The notes below the pieces were generated by a model. The model was not told the origin of the DNA. It ran no database searches and was given only the letters and a program-made list of their open reading frames with translations. From JACXVD01 sp020446665 (GTDB lineage: Bacteria; Pseudomonadota; Alphaproteobacteria; Sphingomonadales; Sphingomonadaceae), in assembly GCA_041396905.1 (NCBI GenBank), contig JAWKXQ010000005.1, positions 1-64,000 on the forward strand: a stretch of DNA of 64,000 bases. Reading direction: 5' to 3'. Made by a program: the position numbers and the translations under genes. Shown piece after piece: positions 19,459 through 27,892 of the stretch (position 1 is its first letter; each line of letters starts with the position of its first letter).

Positions 19459-20469
19459 ATGGCCAATGCGCCGCCGGTCAACGGCTGGATCATCCTCGAC
19501 AAGCCCGTGGGGCTGGGCTCGACGCAGGCGGTGAGCGCGGTGAAGCGCAATCTGCGTGAGGCCGGGTTCAACATGAAGCTGAAGGGCGGGCTCAAGGTCG
19601 GCCATGGCGGCACGCTCGATCCGCTGGCGGAAGGCGTGCTGCCAATCGCGATTGGCGAAGCGACCAAGCTGACCGGGCGGATGCTCGATGCCAGCAAGAT
19701 TTACGACTTCACGATCCGGTTCGGTGTACAGACCGATACGCTGGATGCGGAAGGCGAAGTGGTGGAGACGAGCGAGCACTTGCCCACGCGGGATGCGGTG
19801 CTGGCTGTGCTGGCGCGCTTCACCGGCCCGATCGAGCAGATACCGCCGATATACTCTGCGCTGAAGGTCGATGGTCGCCGCGCCTATGATCTGGCGCGGG
19901 CAGGGGAAGCGGTGGAGATGAAGACGCGGGCGGTGGAGGTTTATACCTTGTCTCCCCTCCCCTTCAGGGGAGGGGCCGGGGGTGGGGGATGTGCATCCAC
20001 CGCTGCGCCTGACATTCCCCGCCCCAACCCCTCCCCTGAAGGGGAGGGGCTATTGGACATCACCCTGCGCGCGCATGTTTCCAAAGGCACCTATATCCGC
20101 AGCCTCGCCCGCGATATTGCCCATGCCCTTGGAACCGTGGGCCATGTTACCTATCTAAGGCGGATCAAGGCCGGCCCGTTCTCTCAGGAACAGGCGATTT
20201 CGCTGGACAAACTCAACGAAATCGGTAAGGGCGCGCGGCTTGAAGACCTCCTCCTGCCGCTGGAGGCGGGGCTGGACGACATCCCGGCCTTGTCTCTCGA
20301 TCCCGATAGCGTGCAGGCGGTCCGCCAGGGCCGGGTCATTTCGGGGTTGCCCCATGCTGACGGGCTCTATTGCGCGATGCGCGGGACCATTCCCGTGGCG
20401 CTGATGGAACTCACCGGCGGGACGGCGAAAGTCGTCAGGGGTTTCAATCTGCCCGATGTCGCTGAGTAA
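19459..20469 (+). CDS. truB: tRNA pseudouridine(55) synthase TruB with an in-frame inserted repeat peptide
   Basis: The protein makes pseudouridine 55 in tRNAs. The catalytic aspartate is D54 in GGTLDPLAEGV; the YSALKVDGRRAYDLAR and SKGTYIRSLARDIA motifs are intact. The length of 336 residues exceeds the usual 300-310. Residues about 165-198 are a Pro/Gly-rich peptide (SPLPFRGGAGGGG to NPSPEGEGL) encoded by an inserted palindromic repeat. Both flanks read through in frame and match normal TruB, so the enzyme may still be active. The insert lies between the catalytic strand and the SKGTYIR strand, probably in a surface loop. Confidence 0.93.
   Translation: MANAPPVNGWIILDKPVGLGSTQAVSAVKRNLREAGFNMKLKGGLKVGHGGTLDPLAEGVLPIAIGEATKLTGRMLDASKIYDFTIRFGVQTDTLDAEGEVVETSEHLPTRDAVLAVLARFTGPIEQIPPIYSALKVDGRRAYDLARAGEAVEMKTRAVEVYTLSPLPFRGGAGGGGCASTAAPDIPRPNPSPEGEGLLDITLRAHVSKGTYIRSLARDIAHALGTVGHVTYLRRIKAGPFSQEQAISLDKLNEIGKGARLEDLLLPLEAGLDDIPALSLDPDSVQAVRQGRVISGLPHADGLYCAMRGTIPVALMELTGGTAKVVRGFNLPDVAE
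19953..20050. repeat. REP/MITE-like palindromic repeat inside truB
   Basis: About 98 bases are bounded by CCCCTCCCCTTCAGGGGAGG and its reverse complement. Each end is itself a small palindrome, with G-rich and C-rich arms continuing inward (CCGGGGGTGGGG against CCCCGCCCCAACCCC). The element is a whole number of codons for truB and contains no stop in that frame. Confidence 0.85.
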
Positions 20470-20480
20470 GGAAGACACGA

Positions 20481-20750
20481 ATGTCGGTAACTGCCGAAAA
20501 GAAAACAGAAATCATCAAGGATAACGCCCAGGGTAACAATGACACGGGTTCCCCCGAAGTCCAGGTTGCCATCCTGACCGAGCGTATCCGCAACCTGACC
20601 GAACACTTCAAGGACCACCACAAGGATAACCATTCCCGCCGTGGCCTGCTGATGATGGTCAACAAGCGCCGCAGCCTGCTCGCCTATCTCAAGAAGAAAG
20701 ATGTGGCGCGCTACAACGCCCTGATCCAGAAACTGGGTCTGCGTAAGTAA
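20481..20750 (+). CDS. rpsO: Small ribosomal subunit protein S15
   Basis: The 89-aa protein is full-length S15: NDTGSPEVQVAILTERIRNL, then HKDNHSRRGLLMMVNKRRSL and LLAYLKKKDVARY. It binds 16S rRNA in the central domain. It follows truB with an AGGAAG ribosome-binding site and precedes pnp, the conserved truB-rpsO-pnp order. A terminator hairpin follows. Confidence 0.97.
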   Translation: MSVTAEKKTEIIKDNAQGNNDTGSPEVQVAILTERIRNLTEHFKDHHKDNHSRRGLLMMVNKRRSLLAYLKKKDVARYNALIQKLGLRK

Positions 20751-20762
20751 GAGTTTTGCGGA

Positions 20763-20787
20763 GCGGCCCCTAGCGGGCCGTTTCGTT
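20763..20787 (+). terminator. Rho-independent terminator after rpsO
   Basis: The stem CGGCCC pairs with GGGCCG around a CTAGC loop, followed by TTTCGTTT. It separates rpsO from pnp and may attenuate rather than block transcription into pnp. Confidence 0.7.
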
Positions 20788-20922
20788 TATCTGGCTTCCA
20801 CGCAATTCGGCGGGAAGCCTTTCAAGGGGCAAATAAGAACGCCCCGCACCGGACCGGGCCGGCTTACCCGGAAACTGTAGGCCCCGCGATGCAATATGGC
20901 TCGCGGGTCAAAAGGAAAATCA

Positions 20923-23208
20923 ATGTTCGACACGAAAACTGTATCGCTGGAGTGGGGCGGGAAAACCCTCACTCTGGAAACCGGCCGTATTGCCCGTCAG
21001 GCAGACGGCGCTGTGCTGGCCACTTATGGCGAAACCGTGGTGCTGTGCGCCGTGACCGCCGCCAAGTCCGTGAAGGATGGGCAGGATTTCTTCCCGCTCA
21101 CTGTTCACTATCAGGAAAAATTCTCCGCAGCCGGCCGTATTCCGGGCGGCTTCTTCAAGCGTGAACGCGGTGCGACTGAAAAGGAAACACTGACCAGCCG
21201 CCTGATCGACCGTCCGATCCGCCCGCTGTTCCCCGAAGGTTTCTACAACGAAATCAACGTGATCTGTCAGGTCATGTCCTATGACGGCGAAACCGAAGCT
21301 GACATCGTGGCGATGATTGCAGCCTCTGCCGCGCTGACCATTTCCGGCGTTCCCTTCATGGGCCCGATCGGTGCAGCCCGCGTTGGTTATGTTGATGGCG
21401 AATATGTCCTCAATCCGAAGCAGGACGCTGCGCTGACCGATGGTCGCCTCGATCTCGTTGTCGCTGCCACGCAAGACGCAGTGATGATGGTCGAATCCGA
21501 AGCCAAGGAACTGACCGAAGACGAAATGCTCGGCGCTGTCATGTTCGCGCATGAGGAAAGCCGCAAGGTCATCGGCGCGATCATCGATCTGGCTGAACAG
21601 GCTGCCAAGGATCCGTGGGAAGTCAGCACTTCTGACGATGCCTCGGCCATCAAGGAAGAGCTGCGCGGCCTCGTCGGTGCCGATATTGCCGCTGCTTACA
21701 AGCTGACTGACAAGTCCGCTCGTAGCGACGCGCTCAACGCTGCCCGTGCCAAGGCCAAGGAAAAATATGCCGACGCCGATGGCCAGACGCAGATGACCGC
21801 TGGCAAGGCCGTGAAGAAGCTCGAAGCTGAAATCGTGCGCACCGCCATCCTCAAGGACGGCCAGCGTATTGACGGCCGCAAGCTCGATCAGGTTCGCCCG
21901 ATTGAAAGCATGGTCGGCTTCCTGCCGCGCACCCATGGTTCGGCGCTGTTCACCCGCGGTGAAACGCAGGCGATCTGCACCACCACGCTGGGCACGAAGG
22001 AAAGCGAGCAGATGATCGACGGGCTGGAAGGTCTGACCTACCAGCACTTCATGCTGCACTATAACTTCCCGCCCTATTCGGTTGGCGAAGTCGGCCGCTT
22101 TGGCGCGCCGGGCCGTCGTGAAGTGGGCCATGGCAAGCTGGCATGGCGTGCGCTGCACCCCGTGCTGCCGAGCAAGGAAGACTTCCCCTATTCGATCCGC
22201 GTGCTGTCCGACATCACCGAATCCAACGGCTCGTCCTCCATGGCGACTGTCTGCGGTGGCTGTCTGGCAATGATGGATGCCGGTGTGCCGATCGAACGCC
22301 CGGTTTCGGGTATTGCGATGGGCCTGATCCTTGAAGGCGAAGATTTCGCCGTGCTGTCCGACATTCTGGGTGACGAAGATCACCTGGGCGACATGGACTT
22401 CAAGGTGGCCGGTACTGAAGCGGGCATCACCAGCCTGCAGATGGACATCAAGATCGCCGGCATCACCAAGGAAATCATGGCCAAGGCTCTGGAGCAGGCC
22501 AAGGGCGGTCGCGCCCATATCCTGGGTGAAATGCAGAAGGCGCTGGGCGCATCGCGCAGCGAGCTTTCGGCGCATGCTCCGCGTATCGAAACGATGCAGA
22601 TCGACAAGTCGAAGATTCGCGACGTGATCGGCACGGGCGGCAAGGTCATCCGCGAAATCGTGGCTGAAACCGGCGCCAAGGTTGATATTGACGACGAAGG
22701 GATCATCAAGATTTCTTCCAGCGATCTCAGCCAGATCGAAGCCGCTCGCAAGTGGATCGAAGGCATTGTGGAAGAAGCCGAAGTCGGCAAGATCTACAAT
22801 GGCAAGGTCGTCAACATCGTCGATTTCGGTGCATTCGTGAACTTCATGGGTGGCAAGGACGGCCTCGTCCACGTTTCCGAAATGAAGAACGAGCGCGTTG
22901 AAAAGCCGACCGATGTTGTCTCCGAAGGCCAGGAAGTGAAGGTCAAGGTTCTCGAAATCGACAATCGCGGCAAGGTCCGCCTGTCGATGCGCGTTGTTGA
23001 CCAGGAAACCGGCGAAGAGCTGGAAGACACCCGCCCGCCGCGCGAACCGCGTGAACCGCGCGGTGACCGTGGCGATCGTCGCCCGCGTCGCGATGGCGAC
23101 CGTGGCGGCCGTGGTGGTGGCCGCGATCGTGGCCCCCGCGGCGGTGGCCGTGACCGGGGTGGTGAAGGTGGTGGCGATGGCCACATGCCAGACTTCCTGA
23201 AGGATTGA
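20923..23208 (+). CDS. pnp: Polyribonucleotide nucleotidyltransferase (PNPase)
   Basis: The 761-aa exoribonuclease has two RNase PH domains, a helical linker, a KH domain (IGTGGKVIREIVAETGAKV, about residues 570-590) and an S1 domain (GKVVNIVDFGAFVNF). I chose the ATG at 20923 (MFDTKTVSLEW) because it has an AAAGGAAA site and matches the family; the in-frame ATG at 20896 would add nine residues. The C-terminal 55 residues form an Arg/Gly-rich tail (GDRGGRGGGRDRG) that most PNPases lack. The protein degrades RNA from the 3' end and is part of the degradosome in many bacteria. Confidence 0.96.
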   Translation: MFDTKTVSLEWGGKTLTLETGRIARQADGAVLATYGETVVLCAVTAAKSVKDGQDFFPLTVHYQEKFSAAGRIPGGFFKRERGATEKETLTSRLIDRPIRPLFPEGFYNEINVICQVMSYDGETEADIVAMIAASAALTISGVPFMGPIGAARVGYVDGEYVLNPKQDAALTDGRLDLVVAATQDAVMMVESEAKELTEDEMLGAVMFAHEESRKVIGAIIDLAEQAAKDPWEVSTSDDASAIKEELRGLVGADIAAAYKLTDKSARSDALNAARAKAKEKYADADGQTQMTAGKAVKKLEAEIVRTAILKDGQRIDGRKLDQVRPIESMVGFLPRTHGSALFTRGETQAICTTTLGTKESEQMIDGLEGLTYQHFMLHYNFPPYSVGEVGRFGAPGRREVGHGKLAWRALHPVLPSKEDFPYSIRVLSDITESNGSSSMATVCGGCLAMMDAGVPIERPVSGIAMGLILEGEDFAVLSDILGDEDHLGDMDFKVAGTEAGITSLQMDIKIAGITKEIMAKALEQAKGGRAHILGEMQKALGASRSELSAHAPRIETMQIDKSKIRDVIGTGGKVIREIVAETGAKVDIDDEGIIKISSSDLSQIEAARKWIEGIVEEAEVGKIYNGKVVNIVDFGAFVNFMGGKDGLVHVSEMKNERVEKPTDVVSEGQEVKVKVLEIDNRGKVRLSMRVVDQETGEELEDTRPPREPREPRGDRGDRRPRRDGDRGGRGGGRDRGPRGGGRDRGGEGGGDGHMPDFLKD

Positions 23209-23215
23209 TCAGGCG

Positions 23216-23296
23216 CTCCCCGCTTTTGAGCGGGGGCGAATCCACGAGTTGGAGAGGAGAGGGCTGCGGGCGCGAACCCGCAGCCCCTTTCTTTTG
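23216..23296 (+). terminator. Two hairpins ending the rpsO-pnp unit
   Basis: The first hairpin (CCCCGCT, loop TTTG, AGCGGGG, at 23218-23235) is directly after the pnp stop. The second is a ten-base perfect stem (GGGCTGCGGG with CCCGCAGCCC, loop CGCGAA, at 23261-23286) followed by CTTTCTTTT. The second is a strong rho-independent terminator. Confidence 0.85.
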
Positions 23297-23374
23297 CGCG
23301 TTACCTCAACCTATGGTCTTGCGCTTTTCGCGTTGGAGCGGGACACTGGCCCTCCGGTTTAGAGGAAGTGAATC

Positions 23375-25516
23375 ATGCAGCAATGGAAATTGGCTCGGCT
23401 GGCAGGTGTGGCTGCAGGGGCTGTGCTGGCGGGGCTTGCGGTCCCTGCTGGGGCAAGTGGCGATTATGGCTGCTGGCCCAGCTGGAACCTCGAAAATCCG
23501 GAGCTGGGCTGTTCCAGCTATGCTGCGATTTCTCCGGGCAATGATACGCGGATTAATCTGGTCTACCTGCTGCGCGAAGCGCGGGGCGCAGGGGCCGGGG
23601 CAAACACTTATCCCGTGCTTGATTCATGGGAGGGCAGCCACGGCCGGTCCTATTTCGACTGGGGTATCTTCAAGCAGGCCTTCCTCGCCGCACCCGCCGA
23701 TAGTGTCGACGATAACCCCTATTACGGCTCGCGCTGCGTCTCCTATCCCGGCGGGACGTTGGGCTTCACAAGAGCAATCGAGGGCACAGGCGCGATCAAG
23801 GGGGCTGAGGCAAGGGCACTGCTCGATGCGCGCAAGGCTGTTGGTGCTACTTGTGAGGGAATGCAGGCAATCAATGATGCTTTCGATCCCTCGCAGGCAG
23901 ATCGCCCCGGCCAGCCGCAATGGCCAGAGGGGATCAGCAGCACAGCCGGGCGTGACTATTTCTCCTATCTGAAGGCTTCCAACGCATTTTATGCGGAAAA
24001 TTGGGATGCCGCGCGCGAAGCCTATCGGGCACTGACCGGTTCAAAGGAAGGCTGGGTGGCGGAAACGTCACGCTACATGCTTGCCCGTGTTGCGCTGAAT
24101 GAAGCAATTGCCCCGGCCTTTGACAAATGGGGCTTCTTTGAAGGTGACGATGCCGCTGCCAGGGAACCGGCGAAACAGGCGCTGGTGCTGCTGGAGGATT
24201 ATCTCAAATCATATCCGGACGGGCTCTATGCGTCATCTGCCACAGGCCTGAAGCGGCGGGCCCTGTGGCTGGCGGGCGACAAGGCTGCGCTGGCGGCGAT
24301 ATATACTGACATGCTGAAATCAGTTGATCTGGACAGCTATGATGCTGTCTCGACCATTGAAGAAGCTGATCGCAAGCTGATCGATTACAATACCGACCCT
24401 GCCGGGATCAGTGATCCGCTGGTGGTCGCAACCATCGATCTGCGCCTGATGCGCACCTATGAATGGGACGAAGAGCCACCGGAGCTGACACTGGAGGCGC
24501 TGGAGGCGCAGGCGCCGATCTTCAGGGATCACCCGGACCTCTACAGCTTCCTGCTCGCCAATCACGCCTATTACGTGGCGAAGGATTATCGCAAGGTCAT
24601 GGAACTGATCCCCGACGCCGCGCGGCAGGACAGTTTCTCCCCGCTGCAATTCAGCCGCCAGATGCTGCGCGGCATGGCGCTGGCCAAGCGGAACGACCGG
24701 AATGAGGGCGGGTTCTGGATGGATGTGCTGGGCGGTGCGGACGAGCTCTATCAGCGTCCTCTGGTGGAACTGGCGCTGGCGCTCAATTGGGAGCGCAATG
24801 ACAAGGTGGCACAGGCCTTTGCCGAAGGCTCGCCGATCACCGATCCGTCGATCCGCCTGTTGCTGGCTGAAAATTCCTCTGGCCCGGAGCTGTTGCGGCG
24901 CATTGCGCAGGACAAGGGCGAAACACAGCTTGTGCGTGATGTTGCCCTGTTCACGCTGATGCGCAAGCAGCTTGCCTATGGGCAATATGATGCCTTCATC
25001 CGCGACCTGCCAATGGTGCCCGCCGATGCGCCGACTGATGGCTTCATGGACGGATTTCTCCGCGCGGAGAGCGTAAACACTGGTGTCTTCACCAAGGGCA
25101 GGAGCTCCGATGGCTATCCCTGTCCGGCGCTGAAGCAAACCGTGCAGACATTGGCGAGAGATCCGAGAAACAGCTCTGCCATGCTGTGCCTCGGTGATTT
25201 CTACAGGCTCAACGGGTTCGATTACATCGGCGATTTCGCGAGGGAAGAAGGTTCTCTCGGCAGCTTCCAGCCGGGCTTTACGGGCAAGGAAATTCCCCGC
25301 CAGAGCTTCTACCAGCAAATCATCGCCAATCGCAGCGCCAGCGCCACTGATCGTGCCTATGCGCTTTATCGCGGCGTGTGGTGCTATGGCCCCAGCGGCA
25401 ATAATAGCTGCGGGGGTGAAGACGTGCCGGAAAGCACCCGAGCGGCCTGGTTCAATGAGCTGAAAAAGCGCTATCCGGACAGCAAGTGGGCAAAATCTCT
25501 CAAATATTACTGGTAG
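23375..25516 (+). CDS. Large secreted protein of unknown function, paired with the DUF3142 gene
   Basis: The 713-aa protein has a signal peptide (MQQWKLARLAGVAAGAVLAG, cleavage near AGAS) and about eight cysteines. The mature part is mostly helical and looks like TPR-type repeats (YFSYLKASNAFYAENWDAAR, and YSFLLANHAYYVAKDYRKVM). The downstream DUF3142 lipoprotein gene starts inside its last 31 bases, so the two form a coupled pair. I recognise no catalytic motif. A periplasmic repeat scaffold is an inference from the helical repeats. Confidence 0.75.
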   Translation: MQQWKLARLAGVAAGAVLAGLAVPAGASGDYGCWPSWNLENPELGCSSYAAISPGNDTRINLVYLLREARGAGAGANTYPVLDSWEGSHGRSYFDWGIFKQAFLAAPADSVDDNPYYGSRCVSYPGGTLGFTRAIEGTGAIKGAEARALLDARKAVGATCEGMQAINDAFDPSQADRPGQPQWPEGISSTAGRDYFSYLKASNAFYAENWDAAREAYRALTGSKEGWVAETSRYMLARVALNEAIAPAFDKWGFFEGDDAAAREPAKQALVLLEDYLKSYPDGLYASSATGLKRRALWLAGDKAALAAIYTDMLKSVDLDSYDAVSTIEEADRKLIDYNTDPAGISDPLVVATIDLRLMRTYEWDEEPPELTLEALEAQAPIFRDHPDLYSFLLANHAYYVAKDYRKVMELIPDAARQDSFSPLQFSRQMLRGMALAKRNDRNEGGFWMDVLGGADELYQRPLVELALALNWERNDKVAQAFAEGSPITDPSIRLLLAENSSGPELLRRIAQDKGETQLVRDVALFTLMRKQLAYGQYDAFIRDLPMVPADAPTDGFMDGFLRAESVNTGVFTKGRSSDGYPCPALKQTVQTLARDPRNSSAMLCLGDFYRLNGFDYIGDFAREEGSLGSFQPGFTGKEIPRQSFYQQIIANRSASATDRAYALYRGVWCYGPSGNNSCGGEDVPESTRAAWFNELKKRYPDSKWAKSLKYYW

Positions 25517-26211
25517 GGGCTGCGCTCGCGCTGGCGGGCTGCGATCAGCATGCTGATGCACCTGCACGGGTCGATGCGGCGCAGCACGATGCGTTCTTCC
25601 TGTGGGCCGGGGTCAAGCCTCCGCCTGCGCTAGATCAGGCGAAGACCGTCTATGCGCTGGCGGGCGAAGTGCGCGCGCGTGATCCGGATATTTTTGTCCC
25701 TCTGCGCCCGCCGCCAAGGGTTGAAGATGCGGAAATCTGGCTGGTTGTGCGGGTGGAAACGCTCGACTGGGGGCCGGGGGTGCAGGGCCGGATAGACAGG
25801 GAGATGGCCCGCTGGGATGCCTCGTCCAACCTCGTCGGGCTGCAAGTGGATTTCGACAGCGCGACGCAGGGGCTGGAGGATTATGCAGCGTTCCTCGCGG
25901 ATTTGCGCCAGCACCTGCCGCAGAAATATCGCCTGTCCATCACCGGGCTGATGGACTGGAGCGCCCATGGCGATCCGCGTGCCCTGATCGCGCTGGCGGG
26001 CACAGTGGATGAAGTCGTGATCCAGACCTATCAGGGGCGGCACACCATTCCCGGTTACGAGGCCTATCTCGCCAGCCTGCGCGATCTGCCGCTGCCTTAC
26101 CGGGTGGGTGTGGTCGAAGGCGGAACATGGGTTGCCCCGCCTGACCTTGCCGCCGACCCCGAATATCGCGGAACCGTGGTGTTCCTGCTGGCGGAGGATC
26201 AGAAACCGTAG
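25486..26211 (+). CDS. DUF3142 lipoprotein
   Basis: The 241-aa protein starts at GTG 25486 and has a lipoprotein signal peptide with lipobox LAGC. The mature domain matches DUF3142, which resembles glycoside-hydrolase TIM barrels (NLVGLQVDFDSATQGLEDYA, then YRLSITGLMDWSAHGD and VDEVVIQTYQGRHTIPGY). No activity is established for the family. It overlaps the upstream 713-aa gene by 31 bases and meets the convergent DUF481 gene with a 13-base overlap. Confidence 0.82.
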   Translation: MGKISQILLVGAALALAGCDQHADAPARVDAAQHDAFFLWAGVKPPPALDQAKTVYALAGEVRARDPDIFVPLRPPPRVEDAEIWLVVRVETLDWGPGVQGRIDREMARWDASSNLVGLQVDFDSATQGLEDYAAFLADLRQHLPQKYRLSITGLMDWSAHGDPRALIALAGTVDEVVIQTYQGRHTIPGYEAYLASLRDLPLPYRVGVVEGGTWVAPPDLAADPEYRGTVVFLLAEDQKP

Positions 26212-27131
26212 ACCAGCGTGAAGCGGGTCATGGTGTCGGTCTTCACCGCGCCAAAGGGCGGGTTGGTGTCATGCTCCATGATATAGGCCAGCCGCGCAGA
26301 CAGATTGCCGCCAAGCGCCGCTTCCAGCCCGGTGGCAGAGCTGAAGCTCTTGTTACCTGACTGGATGAAGGCGCTGGCGTCTTGCGTCACCTTGATCGTG
26401 TCGCTCAGCTTCCAGTCGAAATCGAGCGCGGCCAGCCCGGCCAGCTCGCTGCTGCTGCCACCACCAATAAAGCTCGTCTTGCGCCATGCCGGGCCCGCCT
26501 TGACGGACAGCGTCATGTCATCTTCCATGATCACGCGATAGCCCAGGCCGCCGGAGGACGCGATGCGGCTGGAAAAGCCCTGGAATCGGTCCCGTTCATA
26601 CTGGCCCAGCGCATAGGCATAGAGCCGGTCATTGATTTGGTAATTGGGTTCATAGGCAAACAGGAATTGTTCGCGTGTCGTCACCCCGTTGCTGCGCTGA
26701 TAATCGGCAATGGCGTTCAATTTGTGCCGCCAGCTGATCCCCACGCGTTCCAGCTGCAAGCCGGCGCTCAGCCCGATATTGCTGCTGTTGCCGGTGGAAC
26801 GGAAAGCGCCGATCTGGCCTTCGCCGGTCCAGTTGTCGAGCAGACTGGCTGAGCGGATTTCCTCCTCCTTGGCAGCAGCCTGCTGCGCGGCCAGTTCTTT
26901 CTGGCTGGCGGCAAATTCGCTTTCAATCGCCTCGATCTGCACCACATCATCGGGATTGGTCTGTTTGGCCAGATCAATCACCGTGGCGACCTTATCCGCA
27001 TCGCCGCTGGCAATGGCGGCATCAATCATCGCGCGCACGGGGGCGGGGATTTCCGCCTGCGCAGTGGTGGGCAGGGCAAGCAGGGCGAGGGCCGCCAGCG
27101 ACAGCGGAGCGGTGGGGATATGCGGAAGAAT
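26199..27131 (-). CDS. DUF481 outer-membrane beta-barrel protein (start codon unusual)
   Basis: The C-terminal half (about residues 110-310) is a DUF481 barrel: LLDNWTGEGQIGAFRSTGNS followed by alternating hydrophobic strands and ending in the outer-membrane signature LVYGF. A coiled-coil segment (QKELAAQQAAAKEEE) precedes the barrel. The frame continues upstream into a clear signal peptide (LSLAALALLALPTTAQA), but no ATG, GTG or TTG lies in front of it. An ATT at 27131 has a perfect AGGAGG six bases upstream. That site lies inside a hairpin. A one-base indel with a start at ATG 27166 is the alternative. Confidence 0.78.
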   Translation of the reverse strand: MLPHIPTAPLSLAALALLALPTTAQAEIPAPVRAMIDAAIASGDADKVATVIDLAKQTNPDDVVQIEAIESEFAASQKELAAQQAAAKEEEIRSASLLDNWTGEGQIGAFRSTGNSSNIGLSAGLQLERVGISWRHKLNAIADYQRSNGVTTREQFLFAYEPNYQINDRLYAYALGQYERDRFQGFSSRIASSGGLGYRVIMEDDMTLSVKAGPAWRKTSFIGGGSSSELAGLAALDFDWKLSDTIKVTQDASAFIQSGNKSFSSATGLEAALGGNLSARLAYIMEHDTNPPFGAVKTDTMTRFTLVYGF

Positions 27132-27132
27132 G

Positions 27133-27166
27133 ATGGGCCTCCTCTGAAAAATGCGAGGAGGCCCAT
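27133..27166 (-). promoter_or_regulatory. Hairpin covering the DUF481 ribosome-binding site
   Basis: An 11-base perfect stem (ATGGGCCTCCT with AGGAGGCCCAT) closes a 12-base loop. On the minus strand the AGGAGG in the second arm is the ribosome-binding site of the DUF481 gene. The structure could control translation, or act as an attenuator. Confidence 0.5.
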
Positions 27167-27246
27167 AGCAGATGGCTCAATCCATGCGAGCAAGCGCCGG
27201 TAAAATCTCGTAAGTCTTGCGCTGCGTTGGCAGGCAAGCGGGTGAT

Positions 27247-27777
27247 TTATGCAGGCGGCGACCCGCGCATCCGCCCGAGGTAATCGACCTTGCCCACTGA
27301 AACCCCCTTCATCCGCAGGATGTCGTAGGCGGTGCTTGCATGGAAATAGAAATTCGGCTGGCTGAAGCTGAGCAGGAAATCCTCCGCGGTGAAGCTCAGC
27401 AGCACCTTTCCCTTGAAGACGAAATCAACCTTTTGCCCCATCAGGGCCTCCAGCTCGTCCACCGTCACCGCTTCCAGCGCAGCGCTGGCTTCATCCAGCT
27501 TGGCGCGCAGCCCGTCAAAACTGGCTGGCGGCTCAGTCAGGTCAGGGGAAAATTCACCTGCCTTGGCCCCGGCAATCGCTCCTGCCGTATGCACCGCCAC
27601 GCTTTTGACCTGATAGTCAAAGGCCAGCATGTCATCGATCAGGCGGCATCCGATCAGATCGCATTCCTCGACCGAGTTGGACGCGCACCATTCCTGCCCC
27701 TTGTCGACCAGATGGCGTGTGGTGCCCAGCATTTGCAGGGCGGAAGAGACAAAGGCGGCGTGAAGGGTAAGCGGCAT
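27247..27777 (-). CDS. DUF1993 family protein
   Basis: The 176-aa protein matches DUF1993: LGTTRHLVDKGQEWC, then CRLIDDMLAFDYQVKSV, FVFKGKVLLSFTAEDF and PNFYFHASTAYDILRMKGV. The fold resembles DinB four-helix bundles. No activity is established. I chose the methionine at 27777 because it begins the conserved region. It is divergent from the SDR gene at 27893. Confidence 0.85.
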   Translation of the reverse strand: MPLTLHAAFVSSALQMLGTTRHLVDKGQEWCASNSVEECDLIGCRLIDDMLAFDYQVKSVAVHTAGAIAGAKAGEFSPDLTEPPASFDGLRAKLDEASAALEAVTVDELEALMGQKVDFVFKGKVLLSFTAEDFLLSFSQPNFYFHASTAYDILRMKGVSVGKVDYLGRMRGSPPA

Positions 27778-27892
27778 GGAAGGTCTCCCGGAAGAATCAT
27801 GAGTTTCTGTGTGCAACCTAACGTGGATCACGATGGACTCAACGCTGCAATTTAGTCAGTATCGCATACAAATATTTGCGGAGAGGGCGGCA

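Noticed and set aside
20920..23184. Minus-strand frame of about 750 codons opposite pnp
   Set aside because: Antisense to the whole of pnp, ending in a low-complexity stretch mirrored from the RG-rich tail.
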